Shown here in pieces: positions 1 through 11,976 of a stretch of DNA of 64,000 nucleotides. This stretch comes from Hypoxylon rubiginosum (Eukaryota; Ascomycota; Sordariomycetes; Xylariales; Hypoxylaceae). Each line of letters starts with the position of its first letter. The first letter of the stretch is position 1. A program made the translations under genes and the position numbers. The stretch spans positions 496,001 through 560,000 of the forward strand of contig CADCXA010000065.1 in assembly GCA_902806565.1 (NCBI GenBank). The letters run 5' to 3'. Below the pieces are notes generated by a model. That model was not told where the DNA came from. It saw only the letters and a program-made list of their open reading frames with translations, and ran no database searches.

Positions 1-2
1 CC

Positions 3-2558
3 TCGCCGATAGACCCCCTTTTCGAATCTTGGGCTGAGTCCTACCTGAGCTGGGACGAACATTGGAGAGCAACCACATCAATTATCGTTGTGATGTTGTC
101 GTTTCACCGCGGGTCCAAGGTTTTCATGAAGTTATACACTGCCTTCAACGCTGACGGTCTGGATAGACTTGCTAAATTAAGTCTCTCTTCATGCCACGCG
201 ATAAGTGTCGTTGTCTTCTTAGTAGACCAGTTGAAAGCCTACTTCGGATACAGCAACACAGATGAAAAAGACCGGTTTTGGCTGGTATTCTGGTCCATTG
301 CGTTTCTTGTGAGGACCGTACAGAGGTTCTCGACGATCAGAAACCGAGGCAACGACTATACCAGACTCTTTTCGACCATATGGATCATTTTGAGTGTCTC
401 GTTCATATCGACTCAGCTCGCGCGGCTAGCTAGACTCCCATTTCTCGCCGACTCGCTGTTCGGGAGGTTCTATGCGTATCCTATGGCATACATTTTTGCT
501 GGTAACTTATACGAAGATATACTCGAACGAGACGGCAATATCATTGGTTGGCTCTCGCTTCTCTATAATGCGACATCGAATTGGACGTACGGAATTCCCA
601 AGAAACTTCCTCTTGCTCATGTTCGACGTGACGAGTCTCTCCCCAAGGCGGAAGGGAGCTACTTCGAACACGAACCTCTGAAAGACAACAAGGGCATGAT
701 CCGCTTGATCAAGCTGCTTCCCTCCAAATCCCCTGCTAAGCCTATATCATGTGAGATTTTGCACGTGTCTCTGTCCGACGCTCCTGATTACGAAGCACTA
801 TCATATACATGGGGAGGTCAAAACGCAGACTGTGTCATGTACTGCAAAGATAAGCGACTGCTGGTTACTAGAAACCTCTTTCTAGCGCTTGCAAGATTGA
901 GAATGCCGGACGATTCTCGATTGATATGGGCCGATGCTGTGTGTATCGACCAGAAGAACATGGCGGAAAAGACACATCAAGTGCGCATGATGAAAGAGAT
1001 ATATCAAGCAGCTCGACGCGTGGTCATCTGGTTAGGCGAGGATGAGGGTAATAGTCATAGCGCCATTGCCCTTCTCGGACGCCTCGTGGACGTATGGCGC
1101 CAGCAACAGCAAATCCTAGACAAGGATGAAACAAGTAATACCTCTACTAATGAACAAAGACCCCTAAGCAAGGTGGCAATTGGCCTACTGCAAAAGGATC
1201 GTACCCGACTCGGGCTCCCGCCTAGTCATGACCCAAGCTATAATGCCCTGGATGCCTTGTTCGAGAGGTCTTACTTTCGCCGTGTATGGATCGTGCAAGA
1301 GATCGTTATGGCGCGTGATACGCTGGTCCTATGTGGAACCTCTCCGTTGACACTTTCTTGGGATGATCTAGTAGCTGTCTTGCGCTACGTGCCGGACTTG
1401 GCTGCCTACACGGCGGCAATACCATCGGCTCTGGAGCTTGGGCAGATGATTGAGAGGACTCGGGTAGCCGTAATCCAAGGCGACACTCGGCGCCTCAAAT
1501 TGTCTACCCTCCTGTCAAGGCACAACTGCTTTCAAGCTACCGAGCCAAAGGACAACATCATCGGTATTATAGGGATGGCAAGCGGCCACTTAAACATTGA
1601 AATCGACTACAGTAAGGAGACGGGCGATTACTTCCGCTCTGCCGCCTTGGAGTTGCTGAAGGACGACCGCAACTTGGACATTTTGGGAGACGTCGACCAT
1701 GGGAAGGAATTGGCCGGAGTCGACGGCGGCAACGTTCCCTCCTGGGTCCCTCGATGGCAGACTTCTCGGGCACTCGTAAGCGAGGCTTCAGAAACAACAC
1801 GGCTTGCTGACTACGGCCCTTTCTGGTCATGTGGCGAGTATGTCTCATGGGATATTCCTGCACGCGATGGGCAGGGTAGCACGACACTCTTAGATGTCGA
1901 GGGCCATTTGCTAGACACCGTTGTCGTGGTAGGGACATACTTTAGCGAGTTTATAAATTTTATCCAGGACGACGCTGTTTACAAGGACTGGGAGGAGCGT
2001 GTCGCGAATGTCTACTCCGAAGGTGGGAAAATTCCTTACCCTGCAACGGGGGAGACTATACTCGAGGCGTACTGGAAGACGCTGCACTTGGGCGAAACGC
2101 CACCTAACATGAGAACGAAGTTGAACCCTCTCTACATGATTGGCAGGCGCTTGCTTCGCTTTTTGAGACATACACCAATCACGGGTCTGGTCTGGTTTCT
2201 GGTGAGCTTCGTACTTGCCCTGTGGTGCTCATTACTCGACCAAGCGGCTCGTGTGTTCCCGCAGCTAGGCGGAGAACGCATGATGTTCATCAAAAAGGGC
2301 GAAGCAGACTACTACATCTATCACCGTCGTCTGTTTCAGCGGCGGATGATCAGGACGGAAGAACGCGGGCTCATAGGTCTAGCACCTGTTGCAACAAGGC
2401 AAGGAGATAAGATCTTTCTGTTCAAGGGTTCTCGGGTGCCGCTTATCGTCCGTCAAGATGGTGATCGGTGGCTAGTAGTAGGAGACTGCTACGTCCATGG
2501 TGTGATGGGAGGAGAAGCGTTTGACCCAAGACTTTGTGGTAAACACGTACTTGCGTAA
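3..2558 (+). CDS. HET-domain (heterokaryon incompatibility) protein with N-terminal membrane segments, 5' partial
   Basis: The reading frame is open to the left edge of the window, and the residues before the first ATG (position 93) read like protein (IDPLFESWAESYLSWDEHW), so the true start is probably outside. Counting from codon 90, the HET domain begins near residue 234 with YEALSYTWGG, followed by IWADAVCIDQ, a VVIWLGEDEG stretch and RRVWIVQEI near residue 400, the usual order of HET blocks. HET proteins drive cell death after fusion of incompatible hyphae. Unusually, three hydrophobic stretches precede the domain and one lies near residue 705, which suggests a membrane-bound form. The C-terminal end carries the IGLAPVATRQGDKIFLFKG type stretch seen at the end of many HET proteins. 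No intron is needed. The partner and the trigger cannot be read from sequence. Confidence 0.9.
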   Translation, partial: SPIDPLFESWAESYLSWDEHWRATTSIIVVMLSFHRGSKVFMKLYTAFNADGLDRLAKLSLSSCHAISVVVFLVDQLKAYFGYSNTDEKDRFWLVFWSIAFLVRTVQRFSTIRNRGNDYTRLFSTIWIILSVSFISTQLARLARLPFLADSLFGRFYAYPMAYIFAGNLYEDILERDGNIIGWLSLLYNATSNWTYGIPKKLPLAHVRRDESLPKAEGSYFEHEPLKDNKGMIRLIKLLPSKSPAKPISCEILHVSLSDAPDYEALSYTWGGQNADCVMYCKDKRLLVTRNLFLALARLRMPDDSRLIWADAVCIDQKNMAEKTHQVRMMKEIYQAARRVVIWLGEDEGNSHSAIALLGRLVDVWRQQQQILDKDETSNTSTNEQRPLSKVAIGLLQKDRTRLGLPPSHDPSYNALDALFERSYFRRVWIVQEIVMARDTLVLCGTSPLTLSWDDLVAVLRYVPDLAAYTAAIPSALELGQMIERTRVAVIQGDTRRLKLSTLLSRHNCFQATEPKDNIIGIIGMASGHLNIEIDYSKETGDYFRSAALELLKDDRNLDILGDVDHGKELAGVDGGNVPSWVPRWQTSRALVSEASETTRLADYGPFWSCGEYVSWDIPARDGQGSTTLLDVEGHLLDTVVVVGTYFSEFINFIQDDAVYKDWEERVANVYSEGGKIPYPATGETILEAYWKTLHLGETPPNMRTKLNPLYMIGRRLLRFLRHTPITGLVWFLVSFVLALWCSLLDQAARVFPQLGGERMMFIKKGEADYYIYHRRLFQRRMIRTEERGLIGLAPVATRQGDKIFLFKGSRVPLIVRQDGDRWLVVGDCYVHGVMGGEAFDPRLCGKHVLA

Positions 2559-3635
2559 CTTAATGCTTACCAGGTAGGTACCTAGGTAGGTAGTCAAGAA
2601 ATGGGTCGGAAGATACTACTAGCCCATGAGGGATACACACGTTAACGGATCCGTATATCTACCTCCTAGATACCTAGTCGTGTTTCATATTCACTCATTT
2701 ACCTCCTATTAAACGAAAATTAACTTTTAAATAAGATATTACGAACCCCCCTACCGCCATAATGAGAGCTGGAACACTGCGGTTATATGCTACCACCCAA
2801 TGTCATGAAGCTTAACTTCTTTACAACCGGCATGCTACATTAGGCACGGCTCCCACAGTCAGCTCAATAAGTCATAATCCTAAATAGTATGACGCAGAGT
2901 GTCCTTAGACGCCTAGACGCGATTCCCCGCTCTGGTAATCGCCGTATGCCCGGAGCGTAGGAGGGCTATATTTGGTTCTTCCCTGGAGTTATTGGTAATG
3001 ACCGGGGATACCATCCAGGAATTTCTCCTTTCATCGGCATTTGATATCGCACCTTGGATCACTACTTAACCAGCTGAGTGGTTGAGCCGCGCGCCCCTGC
3101 ATTACCCCGGACCACCCCAGGTTTTTTTTCATTTCGCGGCTAAGTACGTGAGCCCCATTTCATAGGGCGGTCGACGACGCTGCACTCGGCTAATTGTGCG
3201 TAAATGAAGAAGGATTGCAGATCCCATTTGGCCCTGAACCAGTGACCTGTTTCAAACGCGCTAACGAAGCCCCAACACACCGAGAAAGGCACTTTGCAGC
3301 GGCGCTTCGGCGTGCGAGACTGACGGTATGTTCGTTCGCTCTTGGCCGTAGCGGCGTAGTCGTACTTTGCGAAGTGCCGCTGACCATGGTCGGAGCATGT
3401 CTTGCCTCTCTCTGAGGTCGTCTTAAAGGGGGCGTGCGCCCAGGTGCTCTTGAAGTCTGGGACGAAACCTCGCTTCTGTAACGACTTCTAGTCACGCGAC
3501 ACACCCGGAGTACCAGACATGCATGGCAATCTATACCTAAGCGCTGCTTCAATAGCCGCCCTGCTTTGTAAGCGTTGCTCTCCAAGATAAAACAAGCGCG
3601 CCGGTCGTCCATCTAATCTGATCGTAGTATTCCAG
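2559..3635. other. Intergenic stretch without a supported gene
   Basis: The first 500 bases are AT-rich and hold the palindromic TACCTAGGTA motif just after the HET gene (about 2574-2592). From about 3180 the DNA becomes GC-rich, but none of its frames resembles a known protein; in particular no haem-binding cytochrome domain, which full-length cellobiose dehydrogenases carry upstream of the flavin domain, is visible here. Confidence 0.6.
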
Positions 3636-5743
3636 CCATGCGCGGCTCGGGCTACCATAGCGCTGGAGCCGCCGGTCTGTTCCAACGTCACCTCCGACCA
3701 GACCTGGGACTACATCATCGTGGGCTCGGGGGCCGGAGGCATCCCTCTCGCCGACCGGCTGTCAGAAGCCGGGCACACGGTGCTCATGCTAGAGAAGGGC
3801 CCGCCGTCGACGGGGATCTGGGGCGGGAACATGAAGCCTGCGTGGCTGCAGAACTCTACGCTGACGCGCTTCGACGTGCCGGGGCTGGCCAACGAGATCT
3901 GGCACAACCCTACCGGCGTGGTGTGCACCGACGTCGACCAGATGGCAGGGTGCGTGCTCGGCGGCGGCGTCGCCGTCAACTCGGGCCTGTGGTGGAAGCC
4001 GCACCCTGATGACTGGGACCACGGCTGGCCGGAAGGATGGCATAGCTCCGATGTAGTCGACGCGACAGCGCGGCTGTTCGAGCGGATCCCGGGCACTACC
4101 CATCCTAGCACGGATGGTAGACTATACCTGCAACAGGGCTTCGAGGTGCTGACGGGAGGCCTCAATGCTAGCGGTTGGGAGTACATCGTGCCGAACGAGC
4201 ACCCCGACCGCAAGGACAGAACATTTGGCCACAGCACCCATATGTTCTCCAACGGCGAGAGGGGCGGCCCCTTGGCTACCTATTTGGTCAATGCGAGCCA
4301 GCGCAAGGAGTTCACGCTCTGGATGAACACGACCGCCCGAAGAGTCATCCGCGAGGGAGGCCACGCGACTGGTGTCGAGATTGAGTGCAGCAAGAATGCT
4401 GCCGGACATGCGGGTATGGTCTCGGTTACCCCTGGGACGGGTCGCGTGATCTTGTCTGCGGGCTCGTTTGGTTCGGCGAAGCTCCTCTTTAGAAGTATGG
4501 CTACTCACCTCTTTTATTAGCTTCAAGGATGTTAATTATGTCAAAATAGGTGGTATTGGTCCAAAAGATCAGCTCAACGTCGTGAAAAACTCGACGTCAG
4601 ATGCGAAGACGATGATATCAGAGGACTCTTGGATTAACCTTCCGGTTGGATATAATCTGATCGATCATGTCGGCGTAAGTAACAGTGCTCCATTCAAAAT
4701 TGTTGTATTCACTCAAATCCTTTGCTAATCTGCTTGTCGCAGACTGACATTGAGGTTGCTCATCCCGATGTAGTATTCTACGATTTCTATGCCGCATATA
4801 ACAAGCCTATCTTGACCGATACGGAAATATACTTGCGTAAGTCCTCCTGCCAGCTTTTATGGTGAACTGTCATTGACTGAGGTCTGTTACAGAAAACAGA
4901 ACAGGAATCCTCGCCCAGGCCGCACCAAACCTTGGGCCCATCGTGAGTTAAACATTGTAGCAAATATGAGACTTGCGCTACTTACACTGATGTAGTTCTG
5001 GGAAATAATCCCGGGCAGTGATGATATTGATCGACATCTACATTGGCAAGCGCGAGTAGAGGGATCTACGAATAGTAAGCTGTGTCCCAACTTAGTATAA
5101 CATATCGACCACCTACTTACCTCTTAATTTAGCTTCGATGACTATTACGCAGTATCTAGGAACCGGGTCGACGTCACGAGGGCGGATGGTCGTCACACCT
5201 CAACTCAATACGCGTGTGTCAATCCCACCTTACCTTCGCGACGATACCGACAAGGCGGCTGTTATCGAAGGAATTGAAAGAGTCCGCAAGTATTTCGGAC
5301 CCATCTCGAATCTCACATGGGTACGACCTGCTTCCAACCAGACCTCAACGGAATTTGTGGACTCGGTGAGCCACCCCCTTTTTTAATTTATCCCTTTCTC
5401 CACTTTTATCTCCGTAACCACAACCCTCACCTAATCCTGTTTAAAAACGAGATATTAATCATTTTTTTATGAAAAGATCCCTGCTACGCCCGCTGTCCGG
5501 TGCTCGAACCACTGGGTCGGAACGGCCAAGATGGGCCTCGATGACGGGCGCGTTGCCAATGGCACCTCCGTCGTCGACACCAATGCCAAGGTCTACGGCA
5601 CCGACAACATCTTCGTGGTCGATGCCTCCATCTTCCCGGGCATGATGACCGGGAATCCCTCCGCCATGATCGTCACTGCCGCTGAACACGCGGCGAAAAG
5701 GATATTGGCGCTCGCTGCTCCGAATGCGATCGCGGTGAATTGA
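3636..5743 (+). pseudogene. Cellobiose-dehydrogenase-like GMC flavoprotein (AA3_1-like), start codon not found
   Basis: Seven exons can be joined (about 3636-4494, 4550-4674, 4743-4836, 4893-4942, 4996-5074, 5133-5365, 5477-5743), giving about 568 codons, the size of a complete GMC flavodehydrogenase domain. Exon 1 has the FAD dinucleotide motif DYIIVGSGAGG and the WWKPHPDDWDHGWPEGW region, and ends LLFRS; exon 2 continues GIGPKDQL. The last exon carries the catalytic NHWVGTAKMG histidine and the GNPSAMI asparagine region. The pattern matches the flavin domain of cellobiose dehydrogenase, which oxidises cello-oligosaccharides outside the cell. The problem is the 5' end: the frame is open back to 3591 but contains no ATG. 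The ATG at 3638 is in another frame, and no signal peptide or cytochrome domain is seen. Either an upstream exon was missed (acceptor TTCCAG at 3635) or the gene is 5'-truncated. The remaining exons look undamaged, so pseudogene status is inference. Confidence 0.7.
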
Positions 5744-5869
5744 AAAAAAAGGGGGTAAGCTTGGTGGGTATTGTCAAAGGACCAGCAAAGCCTATGGCAG
5801 GTTACACCCCGTGAGGTATCAATGTTCATATTAATATACCATAATTATTACTATTATTCGAAGCAGTGG

Positions 5870-7886
5870 TCAACGAGTCTTGACTATGTACAATGATGAC
5901 AACCCAGAGGCAACGGTGATTCCGACTATAAACCAACATATTATCATGAGAATTCTGCTTCTCGACGTCTTCCCGATGCCGATTGCAAAGGCAACACCAC
6001 AAGCCATGATAGCAAAGAAGGCAACAAGGAAGAAGAGTCGATGGGCCGGGTACACTAGAGCGGCGCTCGTTAATAATGCAAGGCACCACCATTTTTCTTC
6101 CTTGAACCACTCCGAAAAGCTGTAACGAGGGATATCGTAATGCTTCTCAAGTGGCATATAAAACGAGACTGAGCCACCTCGTAGACGGTTGTCAATCTCG
6201 CTTTCAAGCTGCCGGTCTGTTATGTCGCAAGGGTAAATCTCGTTCTCGTTTAGTTCCTTGTTCATTGCCTTGGCCAGTATGAGTATAGATCTCCAGCACT
6301 TGGGAATCTCGGTGCCTCTTTGGAGGGGGAGCTGGAAGCGGGCTTTGAGCCATATCGTCCCGGCGATCCATATTGTATGGAGGGTTATCACCAGAAATAC
6401 TTGCATGAATGAGAAACCCCATTTATATTGCTAGATAGTATGTTATTTGATGGTACGTACCTAGAGTGGCATAGGAGCTTAGGCAACACTTACGTCTCGC
6501 ACTGGCTGGCAGCTACCATTTTCTTCGACATACGTGAGATTATACGTCGTATTTAGGTAAGTAAATGCCATGTTCGACGGATCACTGAATGGCCGGTTTC
6601 GTTCGCCTGCACGAGGGTCGGTCCAGTTTGAGCCAAAGGCACTACTTGTTGGACTGAGGTAAAAAGCTGTAACGTTTAGCACTGGACTTGGAATCGTGCT
6701 GTTCATCCATGTCGATGTCGTGTTTTGAAGGCCATAAAATCCGTATGAGGAGACGTCTTAATTCGCAAATGTGTATCAGCAGACTTCTCTGCTTAAGCAG
6801 ATAAGGTCTTGGGCTAGTGAATACGAACATGCTGACACAGCGTACTGCAAGGAGCAAGTAGCGTCCATACTAGACGGATAATGTAAAGAGCAGGTGTCAT
6901 AAACATAGATATCTTTCGAGTACATGGTGAAGTCCACTAGGGAATTTTGAGTAAAATGGTTAGATATAGGGTGGTGGATGGATTCTCACCACCAGCGTTA
7001 CTGAATAAAGGCACGGGATAATCGCCGTCAAGATCCACTCGCCACCCATCATGGATGACATATGCTATGGGCTGGAATTCTGAAAAGGGAACGTAACTGT
7101 CGTTAAAGTCCTGGACAAAAGCCTTGTTGATTGTAGTGTATCCTGCCATAGCACTGGCGAACGTGGGCCAGCCCAGGAGAAATAGCATGGATCCGATCAT
7201 GAAAAGCGTGGCCACTCTGGAATTGAAGCCTCTACCGGAGAAAAAATCTCGCATGAGACGCAAATTTGAGATTATGGAGGGCTCGTCCTGGAGAAAAAAA
7301 GTGAAAAATGCCGAATAAGTGACGGGTGCGGCGTCCATTGACGTTGTGACATAGTCGGCAAATGCGCGCCAAGATAAGAAGGCCATGAATGCTTGACCTA
7401 CACGACCAATAATCTAAAAAGACGGTATGTTAGCATCTGTACGGTTCTCACGACAGATGGTATGCTAACAATATCCCAGAATATATCGATGACCTTCACC
7501 TCTGAGAAGGAATAGTTTCCAAATCCTACGCTTATCTCGAAGTAGCCCGATGCCGTCCAAACGCTATACTCGTATAGAAAGGGGTTAAAAGAGCCGTCAG
7601 ACCGGCATGCCGAGGAAACATCCTCAAATGAAGTTAACGAAATACTATATATGATGAGCATCATCCAAGAGCCAAATGTGACAATAGTCCAGCATGTGAA
7701 TAGGGCCCAGAGACCCAGATACGACCATCGAGTAGACCGCAGGTCGAGTAGTGCCTCGCGGCGAGCCTTAGCCCATTGTCTTGAGACGCGTTGTCTGATA
7801 TTTCTGGACTGCGTTTGCTTTTCTTCGATGGCCGATGTCTCTAGTAGTTTGAGGAAATCCACCGTTGAGGATGGTGTAGACGCCAT
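5870..7886 (-). CDS. Multi-pass membrane protein of unknown function, five exons
   Basis: Exons on the minus strand are 7886-7470, 7413-6990, 6936-6871, 6756-6494 and 6430-5870, giving 576 residues with consistent phases. Intron 1 uses a GTTAGC donor with a TGCTAAC branch site; the last intron uses GTAAGT. The N-terminus is a charged cytoplasmic region (about 50 residues, SRQWAKARREALLDLRSTRW), followed by a strong transmembrane helix (WALFTCWTIVTFGSWMMLII). A second helix cluster lies around RVATLFMIGSMLFLLGWP. A loop rich in N-glycosylation sequons (NTTSTWMNST, NVTAF, NWTD, NTTYNLT) should face outside. Several helices close the protein. This architecture recurs in uncharacterised fungal proteins; I do not recognise a named family. 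It is convergent with the flavoprotein, with 126 bp between their stop codons. Confidence 0.75.
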
Positions 7887-8884
7887 CTAAACCAACCAAG
7901 CCGTAGTTAGATTGACGTAGGAGCTAGGTAGGGCAAACCCGACGGTGACAAGACATCTATAATATAGGCCATAAAGCTATGGTAGGCGGTCTTGAATGTC
8001 GAAATCTAAATCTAAATATGTGACATTTCGGTACACAAGATACACGGATGAGACACGCCCGTATGCAGCAGCTCCTTCGCTGCACCCTCTCGATAACGAT
8101 GCCAGGGGCATAAAAGAAGGAGTTGAGCATGTTCCCGAACGGCACAGGAAGCTAGAATTCCTACCATTAATCCGATGTAACATGGTAGAAGTTGGCAAGG
8201 CAGAATTCAGGAGACAATTTCAGCTTCGAGAAATCGTGGTGCGCTCGAAAACCCGAAGCAAATCTCTTACGGTGGCGCAGTTAGAGACTTGGAGCTTCAG
8301 ACTGGATTGGCAAGCCTAGACTCCTTAAAACGAAATGTTTGGTCGTGGTATGCTAATCATAGATTCGGCCAATGGCTAATCAATCCATCATTGTTGTATT
8401 TTGAATATGTAGTCGTCTTGAAGACCTTTCCGTTAGTTCTCCCGTTTATGCGAGGAGATCGGGGAGAAAAGCGACCGGAAACCCACTTTTCAATATATCT
8501 CATCCCGATAGGATGCTCTAGGTGGGGTAATCTGGGGAAGATATTGGGCCGGAGCGGTGCGCTACTGACCGGATTCGGCGGAGGAGGGATTAGGATTGGC
8601 TATGAGAACGATTTAGCATCAGCCAAGGATAAGGCGGGCTGGCGGGTTACCCGAAAAGCTTCAGGGGGGGGAACTCGTACGCGATGCGGGGTGATGTAAG
8701 CTCGCTGATGACAATTGGAGCATTAAGTAATGTTAGCATCCGAATATGTATCCGAATTATGTATACCTATAAAGTATGTGGGCATACTTATCCTAAATCT
8801 TACCGCACCTACTCGTCGCTCTCAGCGGTATCTAGCACCGTAGCTCTCGCTTTCAAACCCTCGGCAGCCAGGTATTAATCCAAG
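7887..8884. other. Intergenic region between divergent genes
   Basis: This kilobase separates the minus-strand membrane protein from the plus-strand aldehyde dehydrogenase and should hold both promoters. Open frames in it (for example 7996-8319) have no recognisable protein character. No clear motif was found apart from GC-poor tracts. Confidence 0.5.
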
Positions 8885-10930
8885 ATGGGCGAAACATCTA
8901 TCAATGTAAGCGATCACATGAATAGGGGCAGCATCGATCACAACTTCTGCGAGGCGTATACTAATGGGAATACCTAGCTCAATCTGAAGCACCTGGAGCT
9001 CTTCCGGGATAAAGCATACGTCGATGGGCAATGGGTCGAAGCCAAGTCGGGGAAGAGATTCGACATTATCGGTGCGTCGAGTTTTGGAAATATTTGCTAA
9101 ATTGCCCCCGGGCACTTTTCCGGCTATCCGAGCCGAATGTTCGCTTACATCTGCTCCACAGACCCGGGCTCCGACCAGAAGTTCGCCACGTGTCCGGACA
9201 TGGCGGCCGAGGACGTCGACGGCGCCGTGCGAGCCGCGCACGCCGCCTTCCAGGACTTCCGCACCTTCACGCCGCGGGCGCGCGCCGACCTGCTGGCCAA
9301 GTTCGACGCCCTGATCCGGGAGCACAGGGACGACCTCGCGACGATCCTCGTGTACGAGACGGGCAAGCCGCTCGCCGAGGCCTACGGCGAGATCGAGTAC
9401 GCGGCCTCGTTCACGCGCTGGTTCGCCGGCGAGGCCGAGCGGATCCAGGGGACCACCTTCCCGGCCGCGATCCCCGGCCGCCGCATCTTCACCATCAAGC
9501 AGCCCCTGGGCGTCGTCGCCGCGCTGGTGCCGTGGAACTTTCCGATTGCGTGAGTCCCACATCTACCACTCCCTTAATCGAGATTGTAGGTAGGCAGGCT
9601 CGGACTAATGAGGCTTCCTAGGATGGTTCTGAGAAAAGCGAGCGCCGCTCTGGCGGCGGGCTGCACGATGGTCGCGAAGCCGTCGCCCGAGACCCCCCTG
9701 TCGGCGCTGACGCTCGCGTACCTAGCCGAGAAGGCCGGCTACCCGAAAGGCGTGTTCAACGTGATGCCGACCACACTAGCGAATACCCCCGCGCTCAGTG
9801 AAGCGCTCTGCAAGCATCCGCTCGTGAAGAAAGTGTCGTTTACCGGCTCCGTAAGTTTTTTCCCCCTCTCATGACAGTTGCGCTACGTGGGTACCTACCT
9901 AGGCAGTTAGTTGACACGACAGTAGACCCGGGTCGGCAAGATCCTCTCCGCGCACTGCGCCGACAGCCTCAAGAAGCTCACGCTCGAGCTAGGCGGCAAC
10001 TGCCCCTTCCTCGTGTTCGACGACGCCAACCTAGAGCAGACATGCGACGGTGAGAAGCCCTGCGGACATAACACGGGGAAAGTCCAACAAGCTAACTTTT
10101 GGAACTTCCCCAAAACCCAGCACTCATACCGCTCAAGTTCCGGCACGCGGGCCAGGCGTGCATCACGGCGAACCGGGTGTACGTGCAGCGGGGCGTCTAC
10201 GACGAGTTCGCCGGCCTCCTCGCGCAGAAGACGCGGCAGCTCAAGGTAGGCCACGGCATCGACGCGGGCACGACGATGGGCCCGCTGACGGTGCCGGCGG
10301 GCCTCGACAAGGTGGCCGCGCAGGTCGAGGACGCCAGGAGGAACGGGGCGACCGTGCTGACGGGGGGCAACCGCGTCGTCGGCGGCCCGGGCAAGGGGGG
10401 TTACTTCTTCGAGCCCACCATCCTCACGGGCGCGACGCCCGCCATGCGGATCGCCGAGGAGGAGACGTTCGGCCCGCTGCTCGCGCTCTTCCCGTTCGAC
10501 ACCGAGGAGGAGGCCGTGAGGGCGGCTAATAATACAAGTGTGAGGCGCAGCCCTAAGAATGCCGCTCCTTTTTTTTAATTAATATGCTAATCCCGATACG
10601 CAACGCAGATGGGTCTAGCCTCATACTGCTTCACCAAGAACGTCGACAGGATGTGGCGGCTGTTCGAGAACCTCGAGGCGGGCATGATCGGGTTGAACAG
10701 CGGTAAGTCCCATTTCCCACACCGCCACTAGCTTCTCTCCTTGGTCAGTTTCGGGAGGACGATGGAGAACTGATAAATCGGGCAAATCCTTAGGAAACTC
10801 ATCGGCCGCCGAGTCGCCGTTCGGCGGGATCAAGGACTCGGGCTTCGGCAAGGAATCCGGCAAGGATGTCGCCATTAACGAATATCTCATCACCAAGACC
10901 GGAACGTTAACCATCGAGGGGCAGTATTGA
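8885..10930 (+). CDS. Succinate-semialdehyde-dehydrogenase-type aldehyde dehydrogenase
   Basis: Eight exons: 8885-8905, 8978-9071, 9162-9549, 9622-9850, 9926-10049, 10121-10539, 10609-10702 and 10794-10930, encoding 501 residues, the normal length of the family. The start gives MGETSIN followed by [20 protein letters not shown], the usual N-terminus of SSADH-like enzymes. Landmarks in order: PWNFPIAMV, the NAD-binding [10 protein letters not shown] stretch, FTGST, the catalytic glutamate in LELGGNCP, the catalytic cysteine in [23 protein letters not shown], and the C-terminal [14 protein letters not shown]. The enzyme oxidises an aldehyde to the acid with NAD(P)+; the GABA-shunt substrate succinate semialdehyde is the best guess, but other short aldehydes are possible. 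Exons 3 and 6 are strikingly GC-rich compared with the flanks. Exon junctions were checked for phase. Confidence 0.9.
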
Positions 10931-11691
10931 TATATAGCCGCGGGGATTTGACGTTGGAATCAGGGTAAAAGTGATTGGAAAATAAATTACAACGAAAATC
11001 GGATTAATTTTGCTCCCTGGCATAAAATCTATCTTCTTGCTTTGATAAATAACTTGGTAAGTACGGTTCTTAGTATCAAGGGAATATCCGCGAAATTGAA
11101 ATACCATACTCAAGGAAGCAAGGCGTCTGAAGTGATCAAGAGTTCCGTGAGTCTAGATAATGGTCACACGAGATCTCGACATAAGAAACAATCTGTAAGA
11201 GACACGAGTCATCGTGGATGATATGAACCCTATATTTGTTCTTTTTATGTGCAAGTGATAGATCCTATGCCAATGCTAAGACATCTATTTTATGTACCAT
11301 GTGTATTCCCAAGCTCACACTTTTATGTAGTATTGGGCTTCATCCTCGCGGTCGAATCTCCATAGGTTCTAGACCAAGATAGAACCCAGTCTACATGCCT
11401 CGTAACGAATGAGCCGGTCCCAAACGGCTGGAACACCTATCCGTGATGCCGCCTAACCAGAAAATGCAATAGAAATCCCTTCATCCATGGATTGCCAAAA
11501 CGCCGTTTGTGGGTGCCCACCATGCAGTTCTTTCAGAGGATAACAGGTCGAACCTAAATCCTACATTGATCCTTGTTGCCTTTTGTTTCTACTTCATCTC
11601 CTTCACAAGTTCTGACATCATGGCGAATGAAAGATTCCCTCCCTACCTTCGTCCGTGTAGTTGCGTATCCCCCATGTATAGTGTGCACATT
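10931..11691. other. Intergenic 3' region, no supported gene
   Basis: This stretch lies downstream of both the aldehyde dehydrogenase and the convergent USP gene. I see no coding signal, repeat or RNA gene. Confidence 0.5.
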
Positions 11692-11976
11692 CTACGTAGG
11701 GCGTCCGGCCCCTATTAGATTGCCACTCTCCAAATCTCCAACGTAGTTGAACCCCATATAGTCGTCCCATGCGCGTCTGACCATCTCCTTTAGCTTCTTG
11801 CTCCAATTTTTGCCGACTTTCGATACCAGCAGTCCAATTCGTAATAGAGCAACCTCGATTCGCCCAACGACTCCTTGCTGGGCTCGATACTCGAGGTAAG
11901 GGTCTTCCCTATCGTCTTCCTCCGGGTCGTAAGCTGCCGCTTGCGTGATGTCATCCAAGAGTTGGCGTAGATCTTC
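11692..11976 (-). other. In-frame 94-codon extension directly after the USP stop codon
   Basis: The TAG that ends the ubiquitin protease (11979-11977) is followed in the same frame by an open stretch of 94 sense codons that ends at 11692. The predicted peptide has protein-like composition: an acidic start (EDLRQLLDDITQ, YDPEEDDREDPYLEYRAQQG), an amphipathic segment (IEVALLRIGLLVSKVG), then KKLKEMVRRAWDDYMGFNYV. An internal ATG at 11958 could start a separate 88-residue protein. Options are stop-codon readthrough, a mutated or strain-specific stop, or an independent small gene. The extension does not end in a peroxisomal PTS1 tripeptide. Confidence 0.4.

Noticed and set aside
3190..3612. 140-codon minus-strand frame in the GC-rich stretch upstream of the flavoprotein
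   Set aside because: The composition is Arg/Ser-rich with no motif and the same bases give equally long frames on the plus strand, typical of GC-rich non-coding DNA.
8822..9562. 246-codon minus-strand frame across the aldehyde dehydrogenase
   Set aside because: It is the antisense shadow of GC-rich exons whose plus-strand protein is clearly an aldehyde dehydrogenase.
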